64,000 nt of DNA. Source: Frigidibacter sp. ROC022 (lineage in GTDB: Bacteria > Pseudomonadota > Alphaproteobacteria > Rhodobacterales > Rhodobacteraceae). The notes under the pieces are model-generated. The model did not search any database. It saw nothing but the letters and a program-made list of their open reading frames with translations, and was not told where the DNA came from. Where the stretch lies: NCBI RefSeq assembly GCF_024723735.1, contig NZ_JANQDU010000005.1, positions 1 through 64,000 of the forward strand, written 5' to 3'. Shown one piece after another: positions 28,926 through 40,977 of this stretch; position 1 is the stretch's first letter, and the number at the start of each line of letters is the position of its first letter. The translations under genes and the position numbers were made by a program.

Positions 28926-29567
28926 ATGATCGCTACGTGCCCCCGGTGCGGGTTGATATTTCCTAGCGCATTTACCAACGGCAGCGTTTTCGGAAACATC
29001 CGCCAAGGCACTATCGTAACTTCGAACAGCGCCGAGCAATGCCCTCGCTGTGGCGCGATGGCCCGCACAGGGGACGGTACAACGGAAATCAGGGACGGTA
29101 TCGCGCGAGTTGTATCGGCAGACTGGGCGACGATTGAGAATATTCGGAAGCTTCAAACTCTCTTTGCCGCAGCACAACAAGGGAACATTGAGAAGACAGC
29201 CGCAATCAGCGCCGCTGAAAAAATCCACCGCGAGGCCGCCATAACGCTTAAGGACGTTTTCAACGCGGGGCCGAATTGGGGCATGCTACTTCTTAGCGCC
29301 ATCATGCTTTACTTGAACAGTTGCGTTTCTAACCCACCCCTTACCGATGAGGATGTGGAGAGAGCCATAGTATCCGCCGTTGAGGCCGCCGCGCAGGCGG
29401 CGTCGGAGGAACAGATGGCTAAGGCGAGAAACAGAAATCTAGACGCCGAAGAAAAGCATCCTAGTTCCGTACGAAACTACACATCCGAGCGTGAACCCAC
29501 GTATGAAAATCGTAAAGCGAGGAGAGCAAGAAAGGCGAAGGAGAGAACCAAGAGCAGAACACGATAG
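28926..29567 (+). CDS. Hypothetical zinc-ribbon protein with one membrane helix
   Basis: A 213-residue protein. Two CPRCG knuckles (Cys 5/8 and 39/42) make a likely N-terminal zinc ribbon with a long insertion. A helical stretch, a hydrophobic segment (about 117-134, GMLLLSAIMLYLNSCV), an Ala/Glu-rich helix and a strongly basic tail (RKARRARKAKERTKSRTR) follow. AGGAGG at 28913-28918 lies 7 bases before the ATG. I do not recognise the family. AT-richer codon use and flanking palindromic repeats on both sides suggest an acquired gene. The basic tail might contact nucleic acid. Confidence 0.6.
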   Translation: MIATCPRCGLIFPSAFTNGSVFGNIRQGTIVTSNSAEQCPRCGAMARTGDGTTEIRDGIARVVSADWATIENIRKLQTLFAAAQQGNIEKTAAISAAEKIHREAAITLKDVFNAGPNWGMLLLSAIMLYLNSCVSNPPLTDEDVERAIVSAVEAAAQAASEEQMAKARNRNLDAEEKHPSSVRNYTSEREPTYENRKARRARKAKERTKSRTR

Positions 29568-29687
29568 AGCGAATAGCCCCCTTCTAGCTATCATCTTTGT
29601 CATCAGTAGCCGCGCGCAGCCGCGACGTCCACACCGTTGGAGCGGTGCGCGCCGGGGGGGGCGGGCGTGCAATCGGTGCGAAGTAGC

Positions 29688-29756
29688 GTGCGTGATGTCA
29701 CGCGCCATATTGGACCACCGGGGGGGTGGTGCGTGCGAGCACGCACCCTACGGGTG
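29688..29756. repeat. Paired palindrome (BIME-like) unit 4
   Basis: Imperfect GTGCGTGATGTCACGCGCC (29688-29706) then perfect GGTGCGTG-CGAG-CACGCACC (29728-29747) with CTACGGGTG after it. Same order and spacing (about 40 bases) as the units at 28595-28870, but 0.9 kb away on the other side of the zinc-ribbon gene. Confidence 0.8.
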
Positions 29757-29790
29757 CGCCGGGCGGGGGCATGCTCTCGGTGCGGAGGTA

Positions 29791-29812
29791 GGGTGCGTGA
29801 TCTCACGCACCC
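29791..29812. repeat. Dispersed palindrome with ATCT loop
   Basis: GGGTGCGTGATCTCACGCACCC region: the arms extend to 10 bp (GGGTGCGTGA/TCACGCACCC) around TC. It lies 62 bases after the typA stop on the minus strand. Confidence 0.75.
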
Positions 29813-29873
29813 TGTCGGATCGCGGAGGTGCGCCGAGGACGGGTCATGCGGAAGGGATGGAGGGCGGCGGCGC

Positions 29874-31691
<1,818 letters not shown>

Positions 31692-31865
31692 GGGTCGCTT
31701 TCCTGAGGTCGCGCGGGGCTTATCGCGCATGCGCAGAAAAGGCTAGGGGAAAGCGGTGCAACGCCCCGTCAGAGCGCCATATCGGGGCGGAAAGCCGGGG
31801 CGGGGCGCCGGGGGGCCGCGGAAATCCGGACTATGCCGGGCGGCAATCCGTGCTAGGCTGGCGCC

Positions 31866-32267
31866 ATGATCCGTTGTCTTCGCCTGTCGATGATCCTCGG
31901 CCTTGTCGCCACGACGGCGCTGGCCGACCGTCCGCCGCCCGAGTTCTTCCAGGGCCGCTACCGCGTCGTCGGCCGGGATGCCGCGACCCCGCCGAAGCTG
32001 ATCGACGAGGATGTGCGGCTGGAGGTGGCGGGCAAGGGGCTGACCTCGCATCTCTGCGGCCGGCCCGAGGGGCGGATGGATTACGATTCGATCTTCGAGG
32101 CCGACAATTTCCTGCATGGCGGTGTCGGGCCCTGGGTGGTCTGGTGTCTCTACACCAACAACGGCTCGAACTATCCGATCCTGAACTGCGGTGGCGATGC
32201 CGGAGAGCTGTTCACCCTGTTCCCGGACGAGGGCGGCTTTGCCGAGCCGCTGGACTGCGGCGACTAG
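31866..32267 (+). CDS. Hypothetical secreted protein
   Basis: A 133-residue protein with a signal peptide (MIRCLRLSMILGLVATTALA). The mature part has three Cys (SHLCGRPEG, LNCGGDAG, LDCGD) plus WVVWCLY, allowing disulfides in the periplasm. Family not recognised. It is divergent from typA across 174 bases and converges on the YitT-type gene. Confidence 0.65.
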   Translation: MIRCLRLSMILGLVATTALADRPPPEFFQGRYRVVGRDAATPPKLIDEDVRLEVAGKGLTSHLCGRPEGRMDYDSIFEADNFLHGGVGPWVVWCLYTNNGSNYPILNCGGDAGELFTLFPDEGGFAEPLDCGD

Positions 32268-32278
32268 GCCGGGGCGGC

Positions 32279-32881
32279 TCAGGTCGCGATATAGCGGTCG
32301 CGGCGGTGGTTGATCGCCAGGGTCAGGTTCAGCACCAATGCGCCGAGGAAGGACCAGCCGACGATCTGCGCCGGAACCAGCGTGAAGGCGAGCCCGAACA
32401 TCACCGCGTCGAAGGCGAGCTGGGTCCAGCCGGCGCGAAAGCCGGTATGGTCCTGGATCAGCAGGGCGAGGATGCCGATGCCGCCGAGGCTGGCGCCATG
32501 CCGGAACAGCGCCAGCAGCCCGGCCCCGGTGATGCAGCCGAAGATCACCGCGGTGGCTCCGGGCTGGATCGCGCCCAGCGGGATCAGGCCCGGAATGAAG
32601 CTGGTGAACAGGGTCAGCAGGGCGACGGCGATGAAGGTCTTGATGGTGAAGGCCAGTCCGAAGCGGCGGTAGCCGAGCCAGTAGAACGGGATGTTGACCA
32701 CGAAGAAGACCGGGCCGAAGGCCCAGCCGGTGGCATAGGAGATCAGCACCGCCATGCCGGCGGTCTGGCCGGTGACCAGCCCGGCCGACAACAGGAGATG
32801 CATCCCGAAGGCCGCCATCAGGGAGCCGAAGCCGAGCCCCTGGGCGTCGTCGAGCAAGGTGTGACGTGGCGCGTCGCTCAT
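32279..32881 (-). CDS. YitT family membrane protein
   Basis: A 200-residue integral membrane protein with about five to six helices. LVTGQTAGMAVLISYATGW near the N-terminus and LFRHGASLGGIGILALL match the DUF161/YitT family; it lacks the C-terminal DUF2179 domain of longer members. Transport function is assumed for the family but the substrate is unknown. Shares the strand with acnA, 78 bases downstream of that gene's stop. Confidence 0.82.
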   Translation of the reverse strand: MSDAPRHTLLDDAQGLGFGSLMAAFGMHLLLSAGLVTGQTAGMAVLISYATGWAFGPVFFVVNIPFYWLGYRRFGLAFTIKTFIAVALLTLFTSFIPGLIPLGAIQPGATAVIFGCITGAGLLALFRHGASLGGIGILALLIQDHTGFRAGWTQLAFDAVMFGLAFTLVPAQIVGWSFLGALVLNLTLAINHRRDRYIAT

Positions 32882-32915
32882 CGCGTGGTGCGGCCCGGTC
32901 CTGCGGGGGGCAGCG

Positions 32916-32952
32916 GTGCCGGGCCGAAGCCGCAGGGGCCCGGGCCCGGCAC
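32916..32952 (-). terminator. Large stem-loop after acnA
   Basis: GTGCCGGGCC (32916-32925) and GGCCCGGCAC (32943-32952) pair perfectly over 10 bp with a 17-base loop, 7 bases past the acnA stop. There is no T-tract, so this is either a Rho-dependent-type end with a protective hairpin or an RNA stabiliser. Confidence 0.4.
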
Positions 32953-32959
32953 GCCCAAT

Positions 32960-35647
<2,688 letters not shown>

Positions 35648-35965
35648 GGCGGTCTCCCGTGAAGGGTTGGCTGATGTCCCGGAATTTTCGGGTTCCAGGA
35701 TCGGGTCCGGTGTAAGGGGTCCGAGGCTCGTGCCGCATGTGCCAAATCGGCGACCGCGTTGCAAGGATCGACTGAGCGAGCGGCCTGCGTGCGGCGTCGG
35801 AAATGGTCCGGTCCGGCGACTCGGTCCCAATTGGTATGCAATTGCATACAATGACCGTCACGGCGATGCAACGGCCTCGAATATGTCGCGCCTATCGCAA
35901 AACCTTGATTGGCCCGGCGCCGGGCATGGGGGTAGGAAGGGGGACCACATGGGGAACCAGGCAGC
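35648..35965. other. Divergent intergenic region acnA / DUF1223
   Basis: 318 bases with no coding sequence. It contains the 16-bp palindrome at 35834-35849 and a possible acnA promoter overlapping it. The remainder shows no further structure I can name. Confidence 0.4.
35834..35871 (-). promoter_or_regulatory. 16-bp operator-like palindrome and candidate acnA promoter
   Basis: GTATGCAATTGCATAC (35834-35849) is a perfect palindrome, with the half-site form TTGCATAC seen at GntR/FCD-type operators. On the minus strand TTGCAT (35866-35871), 17 bases, TATGCA (35843-35848) could be a promoter for acnA whose -10 lies inside the palindrome, which would suit a repressor. The resulting leader would be about 190 bases, which is long. 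The regulator is not identifiable. Confidence 0.4.
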
Positions 35966-36688
35966 ATGAAGACCCTCGCGATCGCCCTTGGGGCGGCTCT
36001 AGCCATCGGCTCGGCGGCCCAGGCGCAGGTCGGCCCGGAGAAGGACGCGGCTGCGACCCCCCTGGTGGTGGTCGAACTCTACACCTCGCAGGGCTGTTCC
36101 TCCTGTCCGCCGGCGGATGCTTTGCTCGAGAAGCTGGCGGCGCGGAGCGACGTGCTGGCCCTGGCGCTGCATGTCGATTACTGGGACTACATCGGCTGGA
36201 AGGACACCTTCGCCTCGCCGCAATACACCCAGCGGCAGAAGCTCTATGCCCGGGCCGCCGGGCATCGGACGATCTACACCCCGCAGATGGTGATCGAGGG
36301 GCAGGATCATGTGGTCGGGTTCCGCCCGATGGAGGTGGCCGACCTGATCAGCCGGCACCGCGACGTGGCGCCCGAAGCCGGGATCACGCTGAGCCGGGAC
36401 GGCGACCAGTTGACGGTGCGGCTCTCGCCGACCGGCAAGGTCAGCGGGCCGCTGGTGGTGCAGCTGATCCGGTTCACCCCGTCGCAGGATGTCGAGATCG
36501 AGCGCGGCGAGAATGCCGGCAAGCGGATCCATTACGCCAATGTGGTGACCGAGTGGAGCCGGATCGGCGAATGGGACGGCCGCGCCGACATGGCCATCGA
36601 GGCTCCGGCGGCCGGCGATGCGGGCGTGGCGGTGATCGTGCAGAAGAAGGACATGGGGCCGATCGTGGCGGCGGCGATGCTGAAGTAG
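35966..36688 (+). CDS. DUF1223 thioredoxin-like secreted protein
   Basis: A 240-residue protein with a signal peptide (MKTLAIALGAALAIGSAAQA) and a DUF1223 domain: VVELYTSQGCSSCPPADALL with C44 and C47 as CxxC, then HVDYWDYIGWKDTFASPQYT and TPQMVIEGQDHVVG. The family has a thioredoxin-like fold and an unknown periplasmic redox role. Strong start: ATG directly ahead of the signal peptide. Confidence 0.9.
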   Translation: MKTLAIALGAALAIGSAAQAQVGPEKDAAATPLVVVELYTSQGCSSCPPADALLEKLAARSDVLALALHVDYWDYIGWKDTFASPQYTQRQKLYARAAGHRTIYTPQMVIEGQDHVVGFRPMEVADLISRHRDVAPEAGITLSRDGDQLTVRLSPTGKVSGPLVVQLIRFTPSQDVEIERGENAGKRIHYANVVTEWSRIGEWDGRADMAIEAPAAGDAGVAVIVQKKDMGPIVAAAMLK

Positions 36689-36788
36689 GGCCTGTGGCCT
36701 GATTTCCGGCGCCGGTCCTTTCCGGTTCATCCTGGCAGCGGGCATTGCCCGGCCGAGTCGGATGTGTGCGGAGGGGTCGGGGCGGAAT

Positions 36789-36808
36789 GGTGCGTGAGAT
36801 CACGCACC
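36789..36808. repeat. Dispersed palindrome with AGAT loop
   Basis: GGTGCGTG-AGAT-CACGCACC followed by CTACGG, in the 241-base gap between the converging DUF1223 and acyltransferase genes. It is the only member seen outside the 27.7-29.9 kb region. The rest of this gap shows no gene. Confidence 0.8.
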
Positions 36809-36929
36809 CTACGGCGTGAATCGCGATGCCCCGTGCCGTGGCTTTGACGATGGGTGGTGGCGCGCGCGGGCCTGCATCCTGTCGGCCACGGTCGGCAACC
36901 GCACCCGCCGGCGGTGCGGGCGGTGTCCT

Positions 36930-37856
36930 TCAGGCCCCGGGTTTCGTGACCTGCTGGTGGCGCTCGGGCTTCCAGCGCCGGTGAATCCAGAACCATTGGT
37001 CCATGTGGTCGCGAACCAGCGCGGTCAGGCTGTCGTTCAGCGCCTGGGTCATGGTCACCGGGTCGGACGCGGGGATCGGCGGTTCGATCCGGATGTCGAA
37101 GCCGAGCCCGTCGGGCTGGCGGATGCCGTAGATCGGGACCAGCAGCGCGTCGTATTTCAGCGCCAGTTCGGCCGCCGAAAGCGCGGTCGGCGCGGGCTGG
37201 CCGAGAAAGTCGAGCAATTCGCCATGGCTCATGTACTGGTCGATCACCATCCCGACCATGCCGCCGGATTTTAGGAACCGGATCATCTCGGCCATGCCCT
37301 TGCGGCTGCGGGGAAAGACCGGCGTGCCGATGCCCGAGATCGCGGCCACATAGTGATCGTTGAACCAGGCGTTGCGCATCGGGTTGTAGAGCCCGCCGAC
37401 CTTGTAGCCATGGGCGATCAGCCAGGCGCGCGGAGCATCGTAATTGCCGAAATGCCCGGTGACGAGGATCACCGGCCGGCCCGAGTCGCGGGCCTCGCGC
37501 AGCGCCTCGACCCCGGCGCCCGTCGGGGTCAGGTCGCGGACCCGCGCGATGAATTCGGGGGCCGAGTAGATCTCCATCAGCGCGCGTCCGAAATTGTCGG
37601 GCACGCGGCGGATCAGGCGGCGGATTTCGGCCTCGGGCAGATCGGGCGTGGTATGGGCGAGATTGCCGCGCACCCGTTTGCCCCAGCCGGCCAGCGGCGC
37701 GATGACCCGGGCGGTCAGCCAGCCCATGGTGGCGATCCGGGCCCGGTAGGGCAGCAGCCGCACCGCGCCGATCATGCCGCGCACCGCCAGATCCACCGCC
37801 AGCCGGGGCAGGCTGCGATCCTGGGTCTTGCTGTCCTTGGGTTTCCTGCCTGCCAT
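36930..37856 (-). CDS. Lysophospholipid/lipid A acyltransferase (LpxL/HtrB family)
   Basis: A 308-residue acyltransferase. The HX4D motif is HFGNYD (H135, D140); GTPVFPRSRKGMAEMIRFL and the late DQWFWIHRRWK segment are typical for LpxL/HtrB. These enzymes add secondary acyl chains to Kdo2-lipid A at the inner membrane. An N-terminal hydrophobic stretch (about 40-60) could anchor it. Whether it acts on lipid A or another lysolipid is not readable. It converges on the DUF1223 gene. Confidence 0.87.
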   Translation of the reverse strand: MAGRKPKDSKTQDRSLPRLAVDLAVRGMIGAVRLLPYRARIATMGWLTARVIAPLAGWGKRVRGNLAHTTPDLPEAEIRRLIRRVPDNFGRALMEIYSAPEFIARVRDLTPTGAGVEALREARDSGRPVILVTGHFGNYDAPRAWLIAHGYKVGGLYNPMRNAWFNDHYVAAISGIGTPVFPRSRKGMAEMIRFLKSGGMVGMVIDQYMSHGELLDFLGQPAPTALSAAELALKYDALLVPIYGIRQPDGLGFDIRIEPPIPASDPVTMTQALNDSLTALVRDHMDQWFWIHRRWKPERHQQVTKPGA

Positions 37857-37934
37857 CCCCGGCCCCTGCCATTCGGTGCCGAGATTTAGGCCGGGCGGCC
37901 CGGGTTCACAAGCCGCGCGGCGCCGCGGCGCCGG

Positions 37935-38609
37935 TCACGCGCCGGGGCTGCGCGGCAGGCCGGTGCCGATCATCGAATCGCGGGTGACCAGTTCCGCCAG
38001 CGCCTCGGCCGTCATGCCCTCGGTGCCCTCGGGACGGGCGGGCAGCACGATATAGCGCATGTCGGCGGTGGAATCATGGACCCTGACCGTGGTGCTTTCG
38101 GGCAGGGTCAGGCCGAATTCGGCCAGCACCCGGCGCGGCTCCTTGACGGTGCGCGAGCGATAGGCGCGCGACTTGTACCAGTCCGGCGGCAGGCCCAGAA
38201 GGTTGCGCGGGTAGCAGGAGCAGAGCGTGCAGACGATGACGTTGTGCACCTCGTCGGTATTCTCGACCGCGATCAGCCGCAGCGGGCCGATGTCGAATCC
38301 CATTTCACGGCTGGCCTCGGAGGCATCGGCCAGCAGGCGGGCCTTGAAGGCGGGATCGGTCCAGGCGCGGGCCACGACCGCGGCGCCGTTGGCCGGGCTG
38401 CGGGCATCCATCGTCTCGATCTGGGCGGCGATCTCGGCCGGGGTGATCAGGCCGCGCTCCACCGCCAGTTCGCGGACCGCGATTTCCATCACCTGCCAGT
38501 AGCTGAGCGCGGTGTCCTGGTCCGGGCGGTAGGGATGGCCCGAGGGCGACATGCCGGTATGGTCGTGCGGCACCGCGCCGTCATGGCTGTGGTCATGGTC
38601 ATGCGGCAT
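37935..38609 (-). CDS. nthA: Nitrile hydratase alpha subunit, cobalt type
   Basis: A 224-residue alpha subunit. The metal loop VCTLCSC (C127, T128, L129, C130, S131, C132) has Thr rather than Ser between the first Cys and Leu, the mark of the Co(III) type. Two of the Cys become sulfinic/sulfenic acids in known enzymes. The N-terminus is His/Asp-rich (MPHDHDHSHDG), possibly a metal-loading tail. The conserved YKSRAYRSRTVKEPRRVL follows the loop. It hydrates nitriles to amides. It overlaps the upstream beta-C gene by 11 bases. Confidence 0.92.
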   Translation of the reverse strand: MPHDHDHSHDGAVPHDHTGMSPSGHPYRPDQDTALSYWQVMEIAVRELAVERGLITPAEIAAQIETMDARSPANGAAVVARAWTDPAFKARLLADASEASREMGFDIGPLRLIAVENTDEVHNVIVCTLCSCYPRNLLGLPPDWYKSRAYRSRTVKEPRRVLAEFGLTLPESTTVRVHDSTADMRYIVLPARPEGTEGMTAEALAELVTRDSMIGTGLPRSPGA

Positions 38610-38907
38610 CGAGTGGCTCCAGCCAGTGGGCGAAGATTTCGGCGTCGAGCGTATCGGTCGGGGTCTCGGCCGCCTTGCCCCAGACCTCGGCCATGGTGAA
38701 GCGGACCCGGTAGAGTGGGACCGGGTCGGCGGGCTGGCGCAGGGCGAGCTGTTCGGGGTTCGGGAAGGCACCGAGCGCCCGTTCGATCCGGCCCTCGCGC
38801 CCGCGCAGATACCAGGGCGTACGGATATGGCCCGGTGCGGCCCAGCTGCGGACCCGCACCCGGGCCCGGACCGGAAGCTGCGGCTCAGACACGGTTGGCG
38901 CCGCCAT
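38599..38907 (-). CDS. Nitrile hydratase beta subunit, C-terminal part as separate gene
   Basis: A 102-residue protein equal to the SH3-like C-terminal domain of nitrile hydratase beta: VRVRSWAAPGHIRTPWYLRG, then YRVRFTMAEVWG and a C-terminal HWLEPL. In most two-subunit enzymes this is fused behind the helical N-terminal domain. Here it starts at its own ATG (38907), 23 bases inside the upstream gene in another frame, and overlaps the alpha gene by 11 bases. This corresponds to one subunit of a three-subunit enzyme, as in toyocamycin nitrile hydratase and thiocyanate hydrolase. Confidence 0.85.
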   Translation of the reverse strand: MAAPTVSEPQLPVRARVRVRSWAAPGHIRTPWYLRGREGRIERALGAFPNPEQLALRQPADPVPLYRVRFTMAEVWGKAAETPTDTLDAEIFAHWLEPLDAA

Positions 38908-39217
38908 AGGTGCCGCCGCGGCGGGCGACCTCTTCCATCTTCGCCGCCAGTTCGGCGGTGCTCCAGGCCCCGGCCTCGACCATGTTGCGGCTGACCGAGG
39001 CGATCCAGCGTTCGTAATAGGTCATGGTCTCGAATGCCTCGGGGCCGAGATCCTCGATCGCCCGGCGCAGCCCGTCAACGGTGAAATGTCCCTTGCCGGA
39101 CAGGAGCACCATCAGCGCGTCCACCCGTTTTTCCCACAGCGCATAATCATGCGTCGAGAGGTCCACCGCTCCGGCGGCCTCACCGCCCATGTCATGCCAT
39201 GCGTGTCCGGGTTCCAT
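38885..39217 (-). CDS. nthB: Nitrile hydratase beta subunit, N-terminal part as separate gene
   Basis: A 110-residue helical protein matching the N-terminal domain of the beta subunit. It keeps the HDMGG start motif of beta subunits (MEPGHAWHDMGGEAAG) and the LRRAIEDLGPEAFETMTYYERWI core. The related activator proteins (P14K type) share this fold but not the HDMGG start, which favours the structural subunit. Order betaN-betaC-alpha with overlaps shows a tight operon. No separate activator, amidase or aldoxime dehydratase gene is nearby. Confidence 0.82.
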   Translation of the reverse strand: MEPGHAWHDMGGEAAGAVDLSTHDYALWEKRVDALMVLLSGKGHFTVDGLRRAIEDLGPEAFETMTYYERWIASVSRNMVEAGAWSTAELAAKMEEVARRGGTYGGANRV

Positions 39218-39284
39218 GAGGCGAGCCTATGCAGGCGGATGCGGGCTGTCCAGAGGCGTGACGCCGCGCGGGTCGAGAGGGCAG

Positions 39285-39318
39285 GCGCCTCCGGCGGGAG
39301 TATTTGGGACCCGAAGAT
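39285..39318. repeat. Intergenic hairpin element near pgi
   Basis: The core GGCGCCTCCGGCGGGAGTAT is followed by TTGGGACCCGAAGATG. CTCC-GGC-GGGAG style pairing makes a short hairpin ending in TATTT on the plus strand. From memory, near-identical motifs are common between genes of Rhodobacteraceae; only one copy is seen here, so repeat status rests on that recollection. Confidence 0.4.
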
Positions 39319-39347
39319 GGGGCGGCCGGCCCCAAGGGGATGCGGGG

Positions 39348-40952
39348 TCAGCCGCGCAGACGGGCGAGCAGCATCCGGGTGGAGCCGTCCTTGCCGGCGG
39401 GGTCCTCGCTGCCGTCGACCATGGGCCCGAGCGCGGTGGCGAGTTCCTTGCCCAGTTCCACCCCCCATTGGTCGAAGGAGTTGATCCCGAGAATTACGCC
39501 TTCGACGAAGACCCGATGCTCGTAGAGCGCCAGGATCCGGCCCAGGGTGGCCGGGTCGAGCAGGTCGTAGACCAGCGTGGTCGAGGGGCGGTTGCCGGGG
39601 AAGACCCGGTGCCGGGCCTGGCGGTCGAGCTCGGCGCCAGTCAGGCCGCGGGCCGCCATCAGCGCGGTGGCTTCCTCGAGCGAGCGGCCGCGCATCAGCG
39701 CTTCGGACTGGGCCAGGCAATTGGCGATCAGCAGCCGGTGCTGGGCTGCGAGTTCGGGCTCGTGGCCGCGGGCGCCGATCATGAATTCGCAGGGCACCAC
39801 CCGGGTGCCCTGGTGGATCAGCTGGTAGAAGGCGTGCTGGCCATTGGTGCCGGGTTCGCCCCAGACCACCGGGCCGGAATCGCAGGGCAGGTCGGCGCCG
39901 TCCATGGCGACGCTCTTGCCGTTCGATTCCATCTCGAGCTGTTGCAGATAGGCGGGCAGCCGGGCCAGGCGTTGTTCGTAGGGCAATACCGCGCGGGTGG
40001 CATGGCCGCAGATCTGGTTGTGCCAGATCCCGACCAGCGCCAACATCACCGGCATGTTGTCGGCGCCCTCGGCCTGGCGGAAATGCGCGTCCATCTCGGC
40101 GGCGCCCCGGCAGAAGGCGCGGAACCGCTCGGCGCCGATGGCCAGCATCAGCGACAGGCCGATCGGGCCCCAGACCGAGTAGCGGCCGCCGACCCAGTCC
40201 TCGAACCCGAAGACCCGCTCGGGCGCGATTCCCCAGTCGGCGGTCCTGTCCAGGTTCGAGGACAGGGCGCAGAGATGCCCGCCCGCCGAATCGGCCCCGA
40301 CCTTGGCGGCCAGCCAGTCGCGCGCGGCGGCGGCATTGGTCATGGTCTCGATCGTGGTGAAGGTCTTCGAGGCGATGATGACCAGCGTGGTCTCGGGCGG
40401 GCAGAGCGCCAGCGTGTCGTGGATATGGGCGCCGTCGACATTCGATACGAAATGGCAGCGCGGCCCGTCGGCATAGGGCGACAGGGCGATATGGGCCATC
40501 GCCGGGCCGAGGTCCGAGCCGCCGATGCCGATGTTCACCACATCGGTGAAGCGGCGGCCGCCGGGGGTGGTGATCTCGCCCTCCCGCAGGCCGGTGGCGA
40601 AGCGTGCCATCCGGTTCCGGGTCGCCACGACGCCGGGCATGACATCGGTGCCGTCAACCAGTATCCGGGCATCGTCGGGCGTGCGCAGCGCGGTATGCAG
40701 CACGGCGCGGCCCTCGGTCTCGTTGATCTTCGCCCCGGAGAACATGGCGTCGCGTTTCCCGGCCAGGTCGGCCCGTTCGGTCAGGTCGAGCAGGGCGCGA
40801 CGGATCTCGGCGTCGATATTGGTCTTGGAATAGTCGAACAGCATGCCGCAGGCCGTGACCGAGAAATCCCGCGCCCGGTCCGGGCTGTCGAACAGCGACA
40901 GGATGCGGCGGCCGGAACTGGCCGAATGGAGCGATTTCAGCGCGGCGAACAT
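39348..40952 (-). CDS. pgi: Glucose-6-phosphate isomerase
   Basis: A 534-residue phosphoglucose isomerase. VNIGIGGSDLGPAM, SKTFTTIETMTNA and the QLEMESNGKSV and FDQWGVELGK segments are family signatures. It interconverts glucose-6-phosphate and fructose-6-phosphate. Third gene of zwf-pgl-pgi; 25 bases behind pgl. In organisms that use the Entner-Doudoroff route it lets fructose-6-phosphate flow back to zwf. Confidence 0.96.
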   Translation of the reverse strand: MFAALKSLHSASSGRRILSLFDSPDRARDFSVTACGMLFDYSKTNIDAEIRRALLDLTERADLAGKRDAMFSGAKINETEGRAVLHTALRTPDDARILVDGTDVMPGVVATRNRMARFATGLREGEITTPGGRRFTDVVNIGIGGSDLGPAMAHIALSPYADGPRCHFVSNVDGAHIHDTLALCPPETTLVIIASKTFTTIETMTNAAAARDWLAAKVGADSAGGHLCALSSNLDRTADWGIAPERVFGFEDWVGGRYSVWGPIGLSLMLAIGAERFRAFCRGAAEMDAHFRQAEGADNMPVMLALVGIWHNQICGHATRAVLPYEQRLARLPAYLQQLEMESNGKSVAMDGADLPCDSGPVVWGEPGTNGQHAFYQLIHQGTRVVPCEFMIGARGHEPELAAQHRLLIANCLAQSEALMRGRSLEEATALMAARGLTGAELDRQARHRVFPGNRPSTTLVYDLLDPATLGRILALYEHRVFVEGVILGINSFDQWGVELGKELATALGPMVDGSEDPAGKDGSTRMLLARLRG

Positions 40953-40977
40953 CGGATGTCCTCTTTCGGGAATTGGC

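Larger units (their letters stand above)
29568..29873. other. Repeat-containing gap before typA
   Basis: This 306-base region contains one paired palindrome unit and one further palindrome and nothing that looks coding. It is the right border of the AT-richer island; GC content returns to normal here. Confidence 0.5.

Noticed and set aside
28595-29812. CRISPR array
   Set aside because: The repeated units are palindromes with tandem duplicated flanks; there are no regular unique spacers and no cas genes.
27604-29873. Prophage, transposon or integrated plasmid
   Set aside because: No integrase, transposase, phage structural gene or tRNA attachment site is seen; only composition and repeats suggest transfer.
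38885-38907. Frameshift or pseudogene in the nitrile hydratase beta subunit
   Set aside because: The C-part has its own ATG with ATGA-type overlap and both halves are intact at their borders, as in known three-subunit enzymes; sequencing error is still possible.
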